From Cyanobium sp. CZS25K (GTDB taxonomy: Bacteria; Cyanobacteriota; Cyanobacteriia; PCC-6307; Cyanobiaceae), in assembly GCA_030373325.1 (NCBI GenBank), contig JAUCZB010000006.1, forward strand, positions 62,001-126,000: DNA of 64,000 bases, read 5' to 3'. The notes under the pieces are model-generated. The model was not told where the DNA came from, did no database searches, and was given only the letters and a program-made list of their open reading frames with translations. The stretch's first letter is position 1; every line of letters begins with the position of its first letter. A program made the translations under genes and the position numbers. Positions 44,649 through 54,076 of the stretch are shown here, in pieces.

Positions 44649-46028
44649 TCAGACCATCTGCTCGGGCCTCACCAGGCGGTCGAAGTCTTCCCCACTGATC
44701 TCCCCCAACACAAGGGCCGCCTCCCGCAGGCTGAGCCGCTGCTGGTGGGCGTGGCGGGCGATGGCGCAGGCCTTGTCGTAGCCGATGGCCGGCGTCAGGG
44801 CCGTCACCAGCATCAGGCTGCGGTCGCGCTGGGCTTCGATGTGCGCCACATCCGCCCGCAGTCCGTCGATGCAGAGCTCCCGGAACGTGCCGCAACTCCC
44901 CGCCAGCAGATCGATGCTCTCCAGAAGGTTGTGGGCGATCAACGGTTTGAACACATTCAGCTCGAAGTTTCCCTGGCTCGCGGCCATCTGAACCGCGGTG
45001 TTGTTGCCCATCACCTGCACGGCCACCATGGTGAGGCTCTCGCACTGGGTCGGATTCACCTTGCCGGGCATGATGCTGGAGCCCGGTTCGTTCTCCGGCA
45101 GCACGAGTTCGCCGAGACCGCAGCGGGGTCCACTCGCCAGCCAGCGGATGTCGTTGGCGATCTTCATCAGGCTGCCCGCCAGCACCGTCAGGGCCCCATG
45201 GGCCGCCGCCAGTCCCTCCTGGCCCGCGAGGGCCTGGAACTTGTTGGGGGCACTGGTGAACGGCAGGCCGATGCGTTCCGTCAGCCGGGCCGCCACCGCC
45301 TCGCCGAAGCCCACCGGGGCATTCAGCCCGGTGCCCACCGCCGTGCCACCGATGGCCAGCTGCAGCACCTGGGGCAGGGTGGAGCGCAGGTGAACCAGCC
45401 CCATCTCCAGCTGGGACCCGTAGCCCCCGAATTCCTGTCCCAGGCTGAGGGGGACCGCATCCTGCAGGTGGGTGCGCCCGATCTTGATCAGGCCGGCGTA
45501 GGCCTCCGCCTTGGCCCGCAGGGCGGTGATCAGCGCCTCCAGGCTGGGAATCAGCCGCTGGTGCAGCGCCATCGCCACGGCGATGTGCATGGCGGTGGGA
45601 AAGGTGTCGTTGCTCGACTGGCTCAGATTGACGTGGTCGTTCGGATGGACCGGCACCTTGCTGCCCAGGGCACCGCCGGTGGCGGCGATCGCCCGGTTGG
45701 CGATCACCTCGTTCACGTTCATGTTGGTCTGGGTGCCCGATCCGGTCTGCCAGACCCGCAGCGGGAACTCCCGATCCAGGCGGCCCTGGCTCACCTCCTC
45801 GGCGGCCGCCACGATCAGGCCCGCCAGCGGCGCCGGCAGCAGGCCCCGGGCGGCATTCACCTCGGCGCAGGCCGCCTTCAGCTGGCCGAAGGCATGCACC
45901 ACCGTGATCGGCATCGGCGCGCCGAAGGGGAAATTGCGCAGCGATCGCTGCGTCTGGGCCCCCCAGTAATGCTCCGCCGGCACCTCCACCGGGCCGAGGC
46001 TGTCGGTTTCGGTGCGGGTGGCCGGCAT
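44649..46028 (-). CDS. fumC: Class II fumarate hydratase
   Basis: A 459-residue fumarase. [50 protein letters not shown], the catalytic [16 protein letters not shown] and the signature [15 protein letters not shown] are all intact. It converts fumarate and malate, serving the purine/aspartate and partial TCA routes. The ATG overlaps the stop of the thylakoid factor gene (TGATG), an unusual pairing. Confidence 0.95.
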   Translation of the reverse strand: MPATRTETDSLGPVEVPAEHYWGAQTQRSLRNFPFGAPMPITVVHAFGQLKAACAEVNAARGLLPAPLAGLIVAAAEEVSQGRLDREFPLRVWQTGSGTQTNMNVNEVIANRAIAATGGALGSKVPVHPNDHVNLSQSSNDTFPTAMHIAVAMALHQRLIPSLEALITALRAKAEAYAGLIKIGRTHLQDAVPLSLGQEFGGYGSQLEMGLVHLRSTLPQVLQLAIGGTAVGTGLNAPVGFGEAVAARLTERIGLPFTSAPNKFQALAGQEGLAAAHGALTVLAGSLMKIANDIRWLASGPRCGLGELVLPENEPGSSIMPGKVNPTQCESLTMVAVQVMGNNTAVQMAASQGNFELNVFKPLIAHNLLESIDLLAGSCGTFRELCIDGLRADVAHIEAQRDRSLMLVTALTPAIGYDKACAIARHAHQQRLSLREAALVLGEISGEDFDRLVRPEQMV

Positions 46029-46615
46029 CAGCGGGACGCCACCACTTCGCTGTTGAGTTCGTTGAAGCTCAAGGTGGCACTGTTGCCCGAGCCTGGCGCC
46101 ATGGGAATGCCGGTGGCGGCGCTCACGGCGGTGTTGATGGCATCAACGTTCACCTGACCATGGCGATCGAAGACCACCCGGCCGTCGCTGTCGATCACCA
46201 CGACCTGGGGGATCAGGCCATCCCAGTAATGGGCGGGATCGCTGACGCCGCCATCGGGCCGGTTCTGAAGCGGATCGGTGACCAGGGGGATCAGGTCGAT
46301 GGCATTGCCCCAGATCCGCTGCAGCTCCGACACCACCGGCGAGAACTGCTTGCTGACGCGGCTGTCGTCGAGGTAGTAGACGAGCACCGCCACCCGATGC
46401 GCTTCGAGGGACTGGGCCAGGCTGCTGCGGGGCGGCACCAGGGAGCCGTTGCCGGCGTAGAGGGCGAAAATGTTGCCGTCGTAGCGATCGTTCTCCAGGC
46501 TGGCCGCGGCGGGGCCAGGCACCAGACCCAGCGCCACGATCAGGATCAGGGCCCAGAGGCCAAAGAAGGGCCGGGTCAGCGAACGGGGCAAGGGCGAGCG
46601 GGCGTCTGTGCTCAT
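46028..46615 (-). CDS. Thioredoxin-fold thylakoid photosystem I accumulation factor
   Basis: A 195-residue protein with one N-terminal helix/signal ([22 protein letters not shown]). A thioredoxin-like domain follows ([59 protein letters not shown]), as in the cyanobacterial family tied to PSI accumulation (Slr1796-like). The usual CxxC active site is absent, so it acts as a structural or binding fold. The ATG at 46615 is clear. Family assignment is by memory of the motif order. Confidence 0.62.
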   Translation of the reverse strand: MSTDARSPLPRSLTRPFFGLWALILIVALGLVPGPAAASLENDRYDGNIFALYAGNGSLVPPRSSLAQSLEAHRVAVLVYYLDDSRVSKQFSPVVSELQRIWGNAIDLIPLVTDPLQNRPDGGVSDPAHYWDGLIPQVVVIDSDGRVVFDRHGQVNVDAINTAVSAATGIPMAPGSGNSATLSFNELNSEVVASR

Positions 46616-46637
46616 TGTGCCGTGGTCAGCGACCGCC

Positions 46638-48347
46638 TCAGCTGCGGTTGAGGCTGCGGCCCATCCCCTGCACGATGCCGCGACCCACCAGACCGATCGC
46701 CTTGCCGACCACCTGGGTGAGCAGGACCACCAGCAGGTCACCCAGGCGCTTGAGCAGGCTCTGGAGCTGGGGGCCCAGGGCATCCCGCGCTTCCAGGGCC
46801 AGGGTGACCGCCTGCTGCACCCAGCCGAGCTGGCGCAGTTCGGCATCACGGGGTTCGGTGAGATCCACGCAGTCGATGGCGCCGGCGCCAAGACGGAACA
46901 GGGGGCGGCGGCTCTCGTAGAGGTGGATGGGCCGCTCGAACCAGCTGGTCCAACGCTGCTGGGCATTGAGCTGGTTGCGCAGCCGTTCCAGGTTGCGGGT
47001 GGGGAGCAACTCGGGACGCAGCAGGTAGCGGCGCAGTTCGGGCCATTCCGCACAGGCCGCCAGCACCTCGGCGCTGATCAGCTCGGCACTGCGCACCAGC
47101 CAGTTGCTGAGCAGCAGTTCCAGGTACAGAACCGCCTGGGGCTCATCCGCAGCCAGCAGACGGCCGTCGACCAGCAGGGGACGGGCCTGCAGCAGTGGGG
47201 TGAGCATGGCCGAAGGATCCGGCAGCTCCAGGTCGTCGGCGTCGAGGGCGCTGCGCAGCAGGAGCGTTTCCGCCACCGGGCACAGCCTGCCCTGCATGGG
47301 CAGCTGCACATAGGACCCCGCCATCTGGCGCAGGGCCTGCTGGCGCAGCTCGGGCTGCAGCTCCCTCCAGAGCCGCTCGAGCTGGTCGCCCCGGGGGTCG
47401 TCCTGCAGCAGTCGGCGGCGCAGCCGGTCGAACTGCTCCAGCAACCCCAGCAGCAGATCACTGCGGCGGGAGGCATGGAGTCCGTCGAGGGCCAGGAGCT
47501 GGCCGCTGTTGTTGCTGGGGCCGGCGGCAGCGGCCTCCCTGAGCCGGCCCTGCAGGGCTTCCCAGAGCCCCTCGGCCGTGCGCTGGCGCAGGGTGATGGC
47601 CACCCCGTGGCCCTTGCCGGGGGCCTGGCTGTCGGCAGGGGTGGCGGCGGCGGGCTCTTCCACAAGGGGCTGGCCCCAGGCCAGGCTGACCGGTCCCCAG
47701 AGCCAGAGCAGGAAATGGCGGGCCAGCCGCAGCTCCCGCACCCGACCCTGCAGCAGCAGCAGAGGCAACAGCTGGGCCGGTGGCGGATCGAGCAGGCCCA
47801 GACAGAGGCGGAGTTCGACGTCGATCTGCTGCAGACCGCTCAACAGCAACCACTGGCCCAGGCCCATCGGAACGGCTGGGGTGGAGGCGGAGGCGGCGTG
47901 GTGGGCAGCGGCGTGGTGGGCAGCGGCGTGGTGGGCAGCGGCGATGGAGAGGACACGGCCGCCGGCCAGCACGGTGGTGACGGCCTCCCGCAACGTGTCG
48001 GCATCGGCCTGCTCGATCAGGCCCTGGGCCGGAAGCTGCAGCAGAAAGTCGCTGGTGTAGGGGTGGTGCTCAGGCAGCAGGAGCAACAACGGCGCCGGAT
48101 GCCAACGCTCCAGCAGGCGGCGGCTCTCGGCATCGAGCGCCTGAGGTTCGGGCAGGGTGCCCAGACACCAGAGGAGGAGCTGGGGTGCCCCCTTCAGCTC
48201 ATCGACCCCGACGACCTGGCAACCGCTCCAGCCGGCAGGTTCGTCGCTGGAATCATCCGCCTGGAGCCAGCTAGTGAGGCCCGCCCGCTGCAGGGGTTCG
48301 GCGAACAGCAGCAGCTGGGGGAGGGGCTGTGCCGGACGTCGTCCCAC
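46638..48347 (-). CDS. DUF3685 (Ycf55-like) protein
   Basis: A 569-residue protein. The first ~130 residues resemble a response-regulator-like receiver fold without clear phospho-site. A His/Ala repeat and a long helical region follow, with LLALDGLHASRRSDLLLGLL, RGDQLERLWRELQPELRQQA, YVQLPMQGRLCPVAE and a C-terminal hydrophobic KRLGDLLVVLLTQVVGKAIGL stretch that could touch the membrane. This fits DUF3685/Ycf55. The role is unknown. It starts with GTG at 48347. The next gene (PSI factor) begins 22 bp downstream. Confidence 0.7.
   Translation of the reverse strand: MGRRPAQPLPQLLLFAEPLQRAGLTSWLQADDSSDEPAGWSGCQVVGVDELKGAPQLLLWCLGTLPEPQALDAESRRLLERWHPAPLLLLLPEHHPYTSDFLLQLPAQGLIEQADADTLREAVTTVLAGGRVLSIAAAHHAAAHHAAAHHAASASTPAVPMGLGQWLLLSGLQQIDVELRLCLGLLDPPPAQLLPLLLLQGRVRELRLARHFLLWLWGPVSLAWGQPLVEEPAAATPADSQAPGKGHGVAITLRQRTAEGLWEALQGRLREAAAAGPSNNSGQLLALDGLHASRRSDLLLGLLEQFDRLRRRLLQDDPRGDQLERLWRELQPELRQQALRQMAGSYVQLPMQGRLCPVAETLLLRSALDADDLELPDPSAMLTPLLQARPLLVDGRLLAADEPQAVLYLELLLSNWLVRSAELISAEVLAACAEWPELRRYLLRPELLPTRNLERLRNQLNAQQRWTSWFERPIHLYESRRPLFRLGAGAIDCVDLTEPRDAELRQLGWVQQAVTLALEARDALGPQLQSLLKRLGDLLVVLLTQVVGKAIGLVGRGIVQGMGRSLNRS
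47893..47937 (-). repeat. Three perfect 15-bp tandem repeats encoding AAHHA units
   Basis: GCGGCGTGGTGGGCA occurs three times in a row inside the DUF3685 gene and on the minus strand encodes His-His pairs separated by alanines. In-frame units (15 bp) would let copy number vary without a frameshift. Confidence 0.9.
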
Positions 48348-48461
48348 GTTGCCTGAAGAGTGTTGGCCCGACCTTAACCAACGCGGACGGGTTTCTCCAG
48401 TGCCGCCGGCTGCTGCCCGTTCTCCACAGACGTCGCTTCGGACGGTGCTTCGGACGGTGAT

Positions 48462-48956
48462 TCAGGTCGGACGGGGACGGCCGGAAAGGTGGAGGGTGTA
48501 CGACTCGATGGCAAAACCCGTCTGTGCCTCGATCTGCTGGAGAAGGGTGTCGGGAAGGAGGACATCGAGGTCGTGGATTTCCCCGGATTGCGTGCAGGTC
48601 AGATGGCTGTGGGGATCGGCTCGATAGCCATAGAGACGACCACTGGCCCGCTCGAGACATTCGATCACCCCGGCCGATTGCAGGGCCTCGAGGTTCTGAT
48701 AAACAGAGGTGTGGCCGATGTGACGGCCCTGATTGTTGAGCTTCTCGAAGATGTCCCGGGCGGAAAGATGGCTTTTCTCGGCCCAGAGGAGATCGAGCAC
48801 CATGCGTCGCTGACGGCTCAGCCGCATGCCGAGATCCCGGCAACGCTGATACACCTCCTCCACATGGGCCAGGCCAGGCTCTTCACCACGACGATCACCA
48901 TCCTCGCCACGGCTGCCGGCGGCCGAGGAGGATTCTGTGGTCGTGGTGGAACGCAA
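48462..48956 (-). CDS. Fur-family metal/peroxide regulator
   Basis: A 164-residue regulator. The winged helix spans about 32-112 (RLSRQRRMVLDLL, HLSARDIFEKL, HIGHTSVYQNLEALQSAG). The dimer/metal part is shortened: HSHLTCTQSGEIHDLD replaces the typical HHHLxCxxCGxxxxF, so the first CxxC pair has lost its second Cys and no C-terminal CxxC exists. It could be Fur, Zur or PerR. Starts: TTG at 48956 is the longest; an internal GTG is possible. The first ~30 residues are polar. Confidence 0.8.
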   Translation of the reverse strand: MRSTTTTESSSAAGSRGEDGDRRGEEPGLAHVEEVYQRCRDLGMRLSRQRRMVLDLLWAEKSHLSARDIFEKLNNQGRHIGHTSVYQNLEALQSAGVIECLERASGRLYGYRADPHSHLTCTQSGEIHDLDVLLPDTLLQQIEAQTGFAIESYTLHLSGRPRPT

Positions 48957-49044
48957 CCGGTGCCGAAAGGAACATTGGCTCTGTTATAGAGCAGTTGCAT
49001 CAGCACCGACATGGACCGGCCTCCGGCCTGCGCTGCGACAGGCT

Positions 49045-49806
49045 TCAGGCGATCGGCAGGTGCAACGGATCCTGCAGCCGCTGTTCACCGATGGCCTGCA
49101 GGGCCTCGCCCAGATCCACCCGGCCGTCATAAAGGGCCCGTCCCACGATCACCCCTTCCACCCCCAGGGGTTCGAGACTCAGCAGGCTCAGCAGGTCGGT
49201 GAGACTGCCCACGCCGCCCGAGGCGATCACCGGCAGGGAGGACGCCTGGGCCATCGCCCTCAGAGCCGCGAGGTTGGGGCCCTCCAGGGTGCCATCGGTG
49301 GCGATGTCGGTGCTGATGATCGCCGCCACGCCGGTGCCCTCGAGGCTCGCCGCCAGGGCCGTGGCCTCCACGGTGCTCTGCTCGATCCAGCCGCGGGTGG
49401 CCACCTTGCCCTCGTTGGCATCGATCCCCACCACGATCCGACCGGGATGGCGGCCGGCCAGGGTGCGCACCAGCGCCGGATTTTCAACGGCCACCGTGCC
49501 CAGGATCACCCGATCCACACCCCAGCCCAGCAGCTGTTCGGCCCGTTCCACCGAGCGCACGCCTCCCCCCAGCTGCACCGGAATCGCCAGCGCCGCGGTG
49601 ATGGCCCGCACCGCCCCGTCGTTGCTGGGCGCACCGCTCCTGGCCCCATCGAGATCCACCAGGTGCAGACGCCTGGCCCCCTGGCGCTGCCATTCCAGTG
49701 CCTGGGCCACAGGATCGTCGCTGAAGCGGGTGACGCGGTCGTAGTCGCCCTGATGCAGTCGCACGCAATGCCCGTCGAGCAGATCGATGGCGGGGATGAC
49801 TTGCAT
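49045..49806 (-). CDS. hisA: Phosphoribosylformimino-AICAR ribotide isomerase
   Basis: A 253-residue TIM-barrel enzyme of histidine synthesis. [22 protein letters not shown] (catalytic D8), [51 protein letters not shown] (second catalytic Asp) and VIASGGVGS match HisA. Length normal. It is divergent from the 78-residue hypothetical, with 41 bp between starts. Confidence 0.95.
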   Translation of the reverse strand: MQVIPAIDLLDGHCVRLHQGDYDRVTRFSDDPVAQALEWQRQGARRLHLVDLDGARSGAPSNDGAVRAITAALAIPVQLGGGVRSVERAEQLLGWGVDRVILGTVAVENPALVRTLAGRHPGRIVVGIDANEGKVATRGWIEQSTVEATALAASLEGTGVAAIISTDIATDGTLEGPNLAALRAMAQASSLPVIASGGVGSLTDLLSLLSLEPLGVEGVIVGRALYDGRVDLGEALQAIGEQRLQDPLHLPIA

Positions 49807-49847
49807 GGAACGAGAGAACAAAGCCGGTCTGGGATCCATCCTGTGCC

Positions 49848-50084
49848 ATGACCAAGCCCGCCGTTGCGAACCTGATGGCACCCACCCCGCCCGTACTGGA
49901 CCCGGACGACTGGCGCCGGCTCAGGGATGCGCTCCGCTACCAGGGCCGCGATCTCCACCACCGCTCCTACGCGGTGGAGGCCCGGCGCCGGGAACTGCTC
50001 TGGGAAGAGATGGACCGCTGCCTGGAGCTGGCCGATCGCATCGAACGGCACCTCGATCAGCTCAGCGAAGCCGTTGAAGACTGA
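49848..50084 (+). CDS. Small helical protein of unknown function
   Basis: A 78-residue protein, mostly charged helix after residue 20 ([40 protein letters not shown]). No signal peptide. A downstream ATG at 49875 ([10 protein letters not shown]) is an alternative start. It lies head-to-head with hisA. Unknown family. Confidence 0.55.
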   Translation: MTKPAVANLMAPTPPVLDPDDWRRLRDALRYQGRDLHHRSYAVEARRRELLWEEMDRCLELADRIERHLDQLSEAVED

Positions 50085-50160
50085 AGCGCCTTCCCGAACA
50101 AAGGCGTAATTTGCCCCCATCCACCGGCGACGGCCTTCGCCAGGCCCCTGTCCTTCCCCG

Positions 50161-50910
50161 ATGTCGCCGCTGCGGCTGTTTGGTGTCCTGCTGCTGATCG
50201 GCTGCTGCCGCCCTGCCCCGGCCCAGCCCCTGCCCCCCCCTCCCCTGGCGCCGCCGGCCCCGCCGCCACGCTCCCTGCTGGGTCCCGACGGGCCGGATCC
50301 CCGTGACGTGCCCCCGCCCCTGGCACCGCCCGGACCGGTGATCCCCCCCATCGGCCGCTCCGACCCCCGGCTGGAAGCGGCTCTGCGGGCCCGCCTGTTC
50401 GCCGGACCGGTGGCGGCCCCCCCCGCGGCGGCCGGCGATCCCGATCAGACCGAATGGGAACAGGCCCGTGCCACGGCCCAGCGGCCGATGTGCGCCGATG
50501 TGGGGCCCCTCCGCTATCTCCACAACCGCATCGACCTGGACGGCGACGGCCGACTGGAGACCGTGGCGGTGGTGGTGGGCTCCTACGCCTGTGGCAGCGG
50601 CGGCTGCAGCCTGCTGGTGTTCCGCGATGGCAGCGGCGGCCTGGAGCTGGTGGCGGAGAACGGGCTGTTCCAGTCGCCGCTGAAGGTGATCAGCAACCGT
50701 CATCGCGGCTGGCTGGATCTCACCATGCCCGCCAGCCTGCACGGGGCCCCCGACGGGCTGTTGGAACTCCGCTTCGATGGCCGCACCTACCGGCCGGTGC
50801 CGCTGCCGGAGGCCGAGGCTGCCGCCGGCGGACCGCCCGGAACGGTGGTGCTGGAACTGCTGCCCCTGCCCTTCGAACGGCTCGGTCGGCCGCTGCCCTG
50901 CGGACCCTGA
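50161..50910 (+). CDS. Secreted proline-rich protein with an EF-hand-like Ca-binding loop
   Basis: A 249-residue protein with a signal peptide (MSPLRLFGVLLLIGCCRPAPA; Cys15-Cys16 might be a lipoprotein site, though LIGCC is imperfect). A Pro-rich linker (~22-70) leads to a folded domain with LHNRIDLDGDGRLETVAVV, a D-x-D-x-D-G calcium-loop pattern, and CGSGGCSLLVF. A VCBS/FG-GAP-like beta fold is possible. It is followed by the epimerase gene 38 bp away. Confidence 0.6.
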   Translation: MSPLRLFGVLLLIGCCRPAPAQPLPPPPLAPPAPPPRSLLGPDGPDPRDVPPPLAPPGPVIPPIGRSDPRLEAALRARLFAGPVAAPPAAAGDPDQTEWEQARATAQRPMCADVGPLRYLHNRIDLDGDGRLETVAVVVGSYACGSGGCSLLVFRDGSGGLELVAENGLFQSPLKVISNRHRGWLDLTMPASLHGAPDGLLELRFDGRTYRPVPLPEAEAAAGGPPGTVVLELLPLPFERLGRPLPCGP

Positions 50911-50948
50911 TCCGGGCCGGCCGCTTGAATGGCGCTCACAGACGCGGC

Positions 50949-51872
50949 ATGGCGATGAGGATCCTGGTGATGGGCGGCACCCGCTTCGTGGGCCGGCCCC
51001 TGGTGAAGCGGCTGATGGGCGCGGGCCACGAGCTTTGCCTGTTCACCCGCGGGCGGAATCCCGTGCCCGAGGGGGTCGAACACCTGCAGGGCGACCGCGG
51101 CAGCGCCGAGGGCCTCGCTGCCCTGCAGGACCGCCCCTTCGAGGTGATCATCGACAGCTCCGGCCGCAGCCTCGAGGACACCCGCCTGGTGATCGAGCGC
51201 ACCGGCCCCCCCTCCCACCGGCTGGTGTACGTGAGTTCGGCCGGGGTGTATGCCGACAGCGAGCTCTGGCCGCTGGATGAGGAGGCCCCCACCGACCCGC
51301 AGAGCCGCCACGCCGGCAAGCTGGAAACCGAAGCCTGGCTGCGGGAGGAGGGCATCCCCTTCACCAGCTTCCGGCCCACCTACATCGTGGGGCCCGGCAA
51401 CTACAACCCGGTGGAGAGCTGGTTCTTCGATCGGATCGTCCATGGCCGGCCGGTGCCCCTGCCCGGCGACGGCAGCACCATCACCCAGCTGGGCCACGTA
51501 AGCGACCTGGCCGCCGCCATGGCCCGCTGCATCGAGGTGGAGGCCGCCACCAATCGCGTCTACAACTGCACCGGCTCCCAGGGCGTCACCTTCCGGGGGC
51601 TGGCGGCTGCCGCCGCGCGCGCCTGCGGCCAGGATCCCGCTGCGGTGGAGATCCGCCATTTCGATCCCGCCGGACTCGACAGGAAAGCCCGCAAGGCCTT
51701 CCCCCTGCGGCTCGCCCACTTCCTCACCAACACCGACCGGGTGCGGCGGGAACTGGCCTGGGAGCCTGCCTTCGACCTGGAGACCACCCTGGCGGACAGC
51801 TATGCCAACGACTACGCCCTGCGCCCTGCCGGAACACCCGATTTCAGCGGCGATGCGGCGTTGCTGGGCTGA
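50949..51872 (+). CDS. NAD-dependent epimerase/dehydratase, CSP41-like
   Basis: A 307-residue short-chain-type protein. ILVMGGTRFVGRPLVKRL is the N-terminal dinucleotide motif. VYVSSAGVYAD is in place of the usual active-site Ser; the Tyr/Lys pair is shifted or missing (SRHAGKLETEAWL), as in the CSP41 family of chloroplast RNA-binding proteins. YIVGPGNYNPVESWFFDRI is a hallmark. So RNA binding/cleavage is as likely as sugar chemistry. Confidence 0.75.
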   Translation: MAMRILVMGGTRFVGRPLVKRLMGAGHELCLFTRGRNPVPEGVEHLQGDRGSAEGLAALQDRPFEVIIDSSGRSLEDTRLVIERTGPPSHRLVYVSSAGVYADSELWPLDEEAPTDPQSRHAGKLETEAWLREEGIPFTSFRPTYIVGPGNYNPVESWFFDRIVHGRPVPLPGDGSTITQLGHVSDLAAAMARCIEVEAATNRVYNCTGSQGVTFRGLAAAAARACGQDPAAVEIRHFDPAGLDRKARKAFPLRLAHFLTNTDRVRRELAWEPAFDLETTLADSYANDYALRPAGTPDFSGDAALLG

Positions 51873-52080
51873 GGAGCCCCTGAGCTGGCTGATCGAAGGA
51901 GCGGTCGCCATCCCGTAGCAGGGGATAGCAATCTTCTCAGGCGATAACGTCAATCATTCCTGCCAACCGAGCAAGAATCAGACTGGCCGTTTCCGGTCGT
52001 CGCCTTACCGCGCACCCGGAGTCAGTTCGGCGTTGGCGGCGGCTTCGACGTTGGCGTTGGCGTCTGCCCCTGGAGGACCC

Positions 52081-52806
52081 ATGCTTTTGCGGCGACGGCT
52101 ACTACCACTGGGCATTCGCCAGGAGCTCAGGCATCGCTGGCGACAAATGCAGGATGGCATCCATCGGACCAGGTTCGACAGCACGTCAGGCGTCCTGGGA
52201 AGGCGAACCAGAATCGGCCTCACGCAGCCAATCATGCCGAGCGCGTTGTATCACAACAAACTGATCAACATCACACGTGGCGCCGCCCTGCTTGACAACA
52301 ACATCATTGGAGCCCATAGGAACTGGTCCTTTTGGCACCGAATCCACCGTCCCAATGCAGCCAATGGATTTGTCCCGGGGCGCAACCTCGTCAACGGCAG
52401 ACTTGTCGCCCTCTCCGGCGGCGGCCTCTGCCAACTTTCTTCGATGGTGTATCACCTGGCGTTGCTTGCCGGATTGACCATCGTGGAAAGGCACGCCCAT
52501 AGCCTGGACATCTATGAAGAAGATCAGCGTTTCACGCCCCTGGGCGCTGACGCTACGGTTGTCTGGGGCTTCAAAGACCTACGGCTCCACAATCCCCACC
52601 CCTTCCCTCTATCCCTCCGGTTCAGGGTTGAGAATGGCAGGCTGATTGGCGAGATCCAATCCGATGCTGACCTGATGGCTCATCATGTCGATTTTATTCA
52701 GATTCCCCTGAAAGGTCCATTCGTTCAGGTCAACACTGTCGTCAACAATCACCTCAAAGACAGCACCATCTATGAGCAACAGCGAGGCCTGGAAGTGATC
52801 GCCTAG
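52081..52806 (+). CDS. VanW-family protein
   Basis: A 241-residue protein. NLVNGRLVALSGGGLCQLSSMVYHLALLAGL is the VanW core (GGGLCQLS), followed by IVERHAHSL and a terminal beta-rich part. The family occurs next to some vancomycin-resistance operons, but its function is unknown; no vanA/H/X-type genes are here. A GGAGG site lies 4-8 bp before the ATG. Codon use is a little less GC-rich than its neighbours. It is alone between an epimerase and gene-poor DNA. Confidence 0.82.
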   Translation: MLLRRRLLPLGIRQELRHRWRQMQDGIHRTRFDSTSGVLGRRTRIGLTQPIMPSALYHNKLINITRGAALLDNNIIGAHRNWSFWHRIHRPNAANGFVPGRNLVNGRLVALSGGGLCQLSSMVYHLALLAGLTIVERHAHSLDIYEEDQRFTPLGADATVVWGFKDLRLHNPHPFPLSLRFRVENGRLIGEIQSDADLMAHHVDFIQIPLKGPFVQVNTVVNNHLKDSTIYEQQRGLEVIA

Positions 52807-53110
52807 CGGTGGCCTGTCAGCATCGGCGTCAAGACCGGTCCGGGGGACACCTCCTTGATCCGGATCCTCCACTGCGGGCACACCGCCACCGCTCCGCATT
52901 GCGCCCACCCCCCTCGCGCAGGCACAGAACAGGCCCCGGAGGTTCGTGCCAACGACATGGTCAACATCCGCGGCGGTGGAGTCGAGGACGCCGGCGCTCC
53001 TAACGCCCCCCGCCCAGTTCCCCGCACAGCCAGCGATGGCTGATGCCATTGGCCCATGGCTGGAAGCGGCCGGGTAGGGCCGGATGAGGCAGCTGCTGCA
53101 GTCCGCCGCC
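52807..53110. other. 304-bp gap without a gene
   Basis: Nothing convincing was seen here; VanW and the sugar-binding protein gene converge on it. The open frames across it have no family resemblance. Confidence 0.45.
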
Positions 53111-54076
53111 TCAGCGAGGACGTGCAGGCTGTTGTGGCTGTTTGAGCCCGAGCACGGCGATGCCCGTATCAATTCGCTGGATCGGCGGTGCACCGAGGCC
53201 CTGCTGCCAGAGGGTGAGCACCGACCAGTAGCCCTGTGACCTGGGCTTGCTGGCCGCTGTGGAATCCACAACACCGCGTTTGATCAGGTCCATCAGCTCA
53301 GGCAGGTCATCCAGGGCCACCACCTGGACATTGCCCTGCTTGCCCATGGCCTGGATCGCGCGACCCACGCCGATTCCGCCGCCCGCGTCACTCACAACCC
53401 AGCCCTTCAACTGTGGATGCTGCTCCATCGTGGCCACGGCCTGTTGTCGGGCGGTTTCCATGTTGTCGTTGTCCGCGGGACTGGCCACCACCTTGATGCC
53501 CGGGAAGCTCGCGAACAGCTTGCGGTGGCACTCCGCCCGGATCGCGTGGTTGGGAGCTGTTGGCACACCGCGCATGATCGCGACTTCGCCCTGCCCGCCT
53601 ACCAGCTCCGCCAGGCGCGCAGCGGCGATGCGCGCCTGTTGGCAGAAATCGGCGCCGATGCTGGTGATCGGAAGTTCGGCTGGCGGTTCTGAGTCGAACA
53701 CGGTGATGGGGATGCCCTGGCGTTCGGCCTGCTCAAGCAGAGGCTTGAGCCGGTTTGCATCCAGCAGATCGATGGTGATGCCGCTGGCTCGGGAGCGAAT
53801 CGCCGCCTGAAGAATGGCTGCCTGCAGATCGGCCTCAGCTCTGGCGGGAGGCCGGTAATCGATCACCACCGGGGTGTTGGTTTGCCCCTGGATCATCTGG
53901 GCGGCTGCCTTGGCGCCGCCATGCACCGCTTCAAACCAGGGGTGTGTCACCTTGGGAATCACCACGAACCGCAGCGGTTGTGGTGCTGCGTCAGCCCTCG
54001 CAGCACCCATCAGCAGGGAGCCGCCGATGATCAGGGCTTGAAGGCTGACTTGAAGGCTGTGAGAAACCGCGCGCAT
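53111..54076 (-). CDS. Periplasmic sugar-binding protein of an ABC or TMAO-type sensor (PBP type I)
   Basis: A 321-residue exported binding protein. The signal peptide ends near ...LLMGAARADA (residue ~25). The fold is RbsB-like: LRFVVIPKVTHPWFEAVHGGAKAAA, VDLL-type GITIDLLDANRL, ITVFDSEPP, ITSIGADFCQQ, WVVSDAGGGIGVGRAI, VVALDDLP. Ribose, autoinducer-2 or other sugars are possible ligands. No permease or ATPase is adjacent, so it could work with a distant transporter or a histidine kinase. The ATG at 54076 is preferred over one 18 bp upstream. Confidence 0.8.
   Translation of the reverse strand: MRAVSHSLQVSLQALIIGGSLLMGAARADAAPQPLRFVVIPKVTHPWFEAVHGGAKAAAQMIQGQTNTPVVIDYRPPARAEADLQAAILQAAIRSRASGITIDLLDANRLKPLLEQAERQGIPITVFDSEPPAELPITSIGADFCQQARIAAARLAELVGGQGEVAIMRGVPTAPNHAIRAECHRKLFASFPGIKVVASPADNDNMETARQQAVATMEQHPQLKGWVVSDAGGGIGVGRAIQAMGKQGNVQVVALDDLPELMDLIKRGVVDSTAASKPRSQGYWSVLTLWQQGLGAPPIQRIDTGIAVLGLKQPQQPARPR

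Noticed and set aside
46608-48356. 582-codon frame opposite DUF3685
   Set aside because: Same shadow pattern; the minus strand has the conserved protein with a good start.
52081-52806. Vancomycin resistance from VanW
   Set aside because: No vanA/H/X/Y/S/R-type genes are nearby, and VanW alone is found in many bacteria without resistance.
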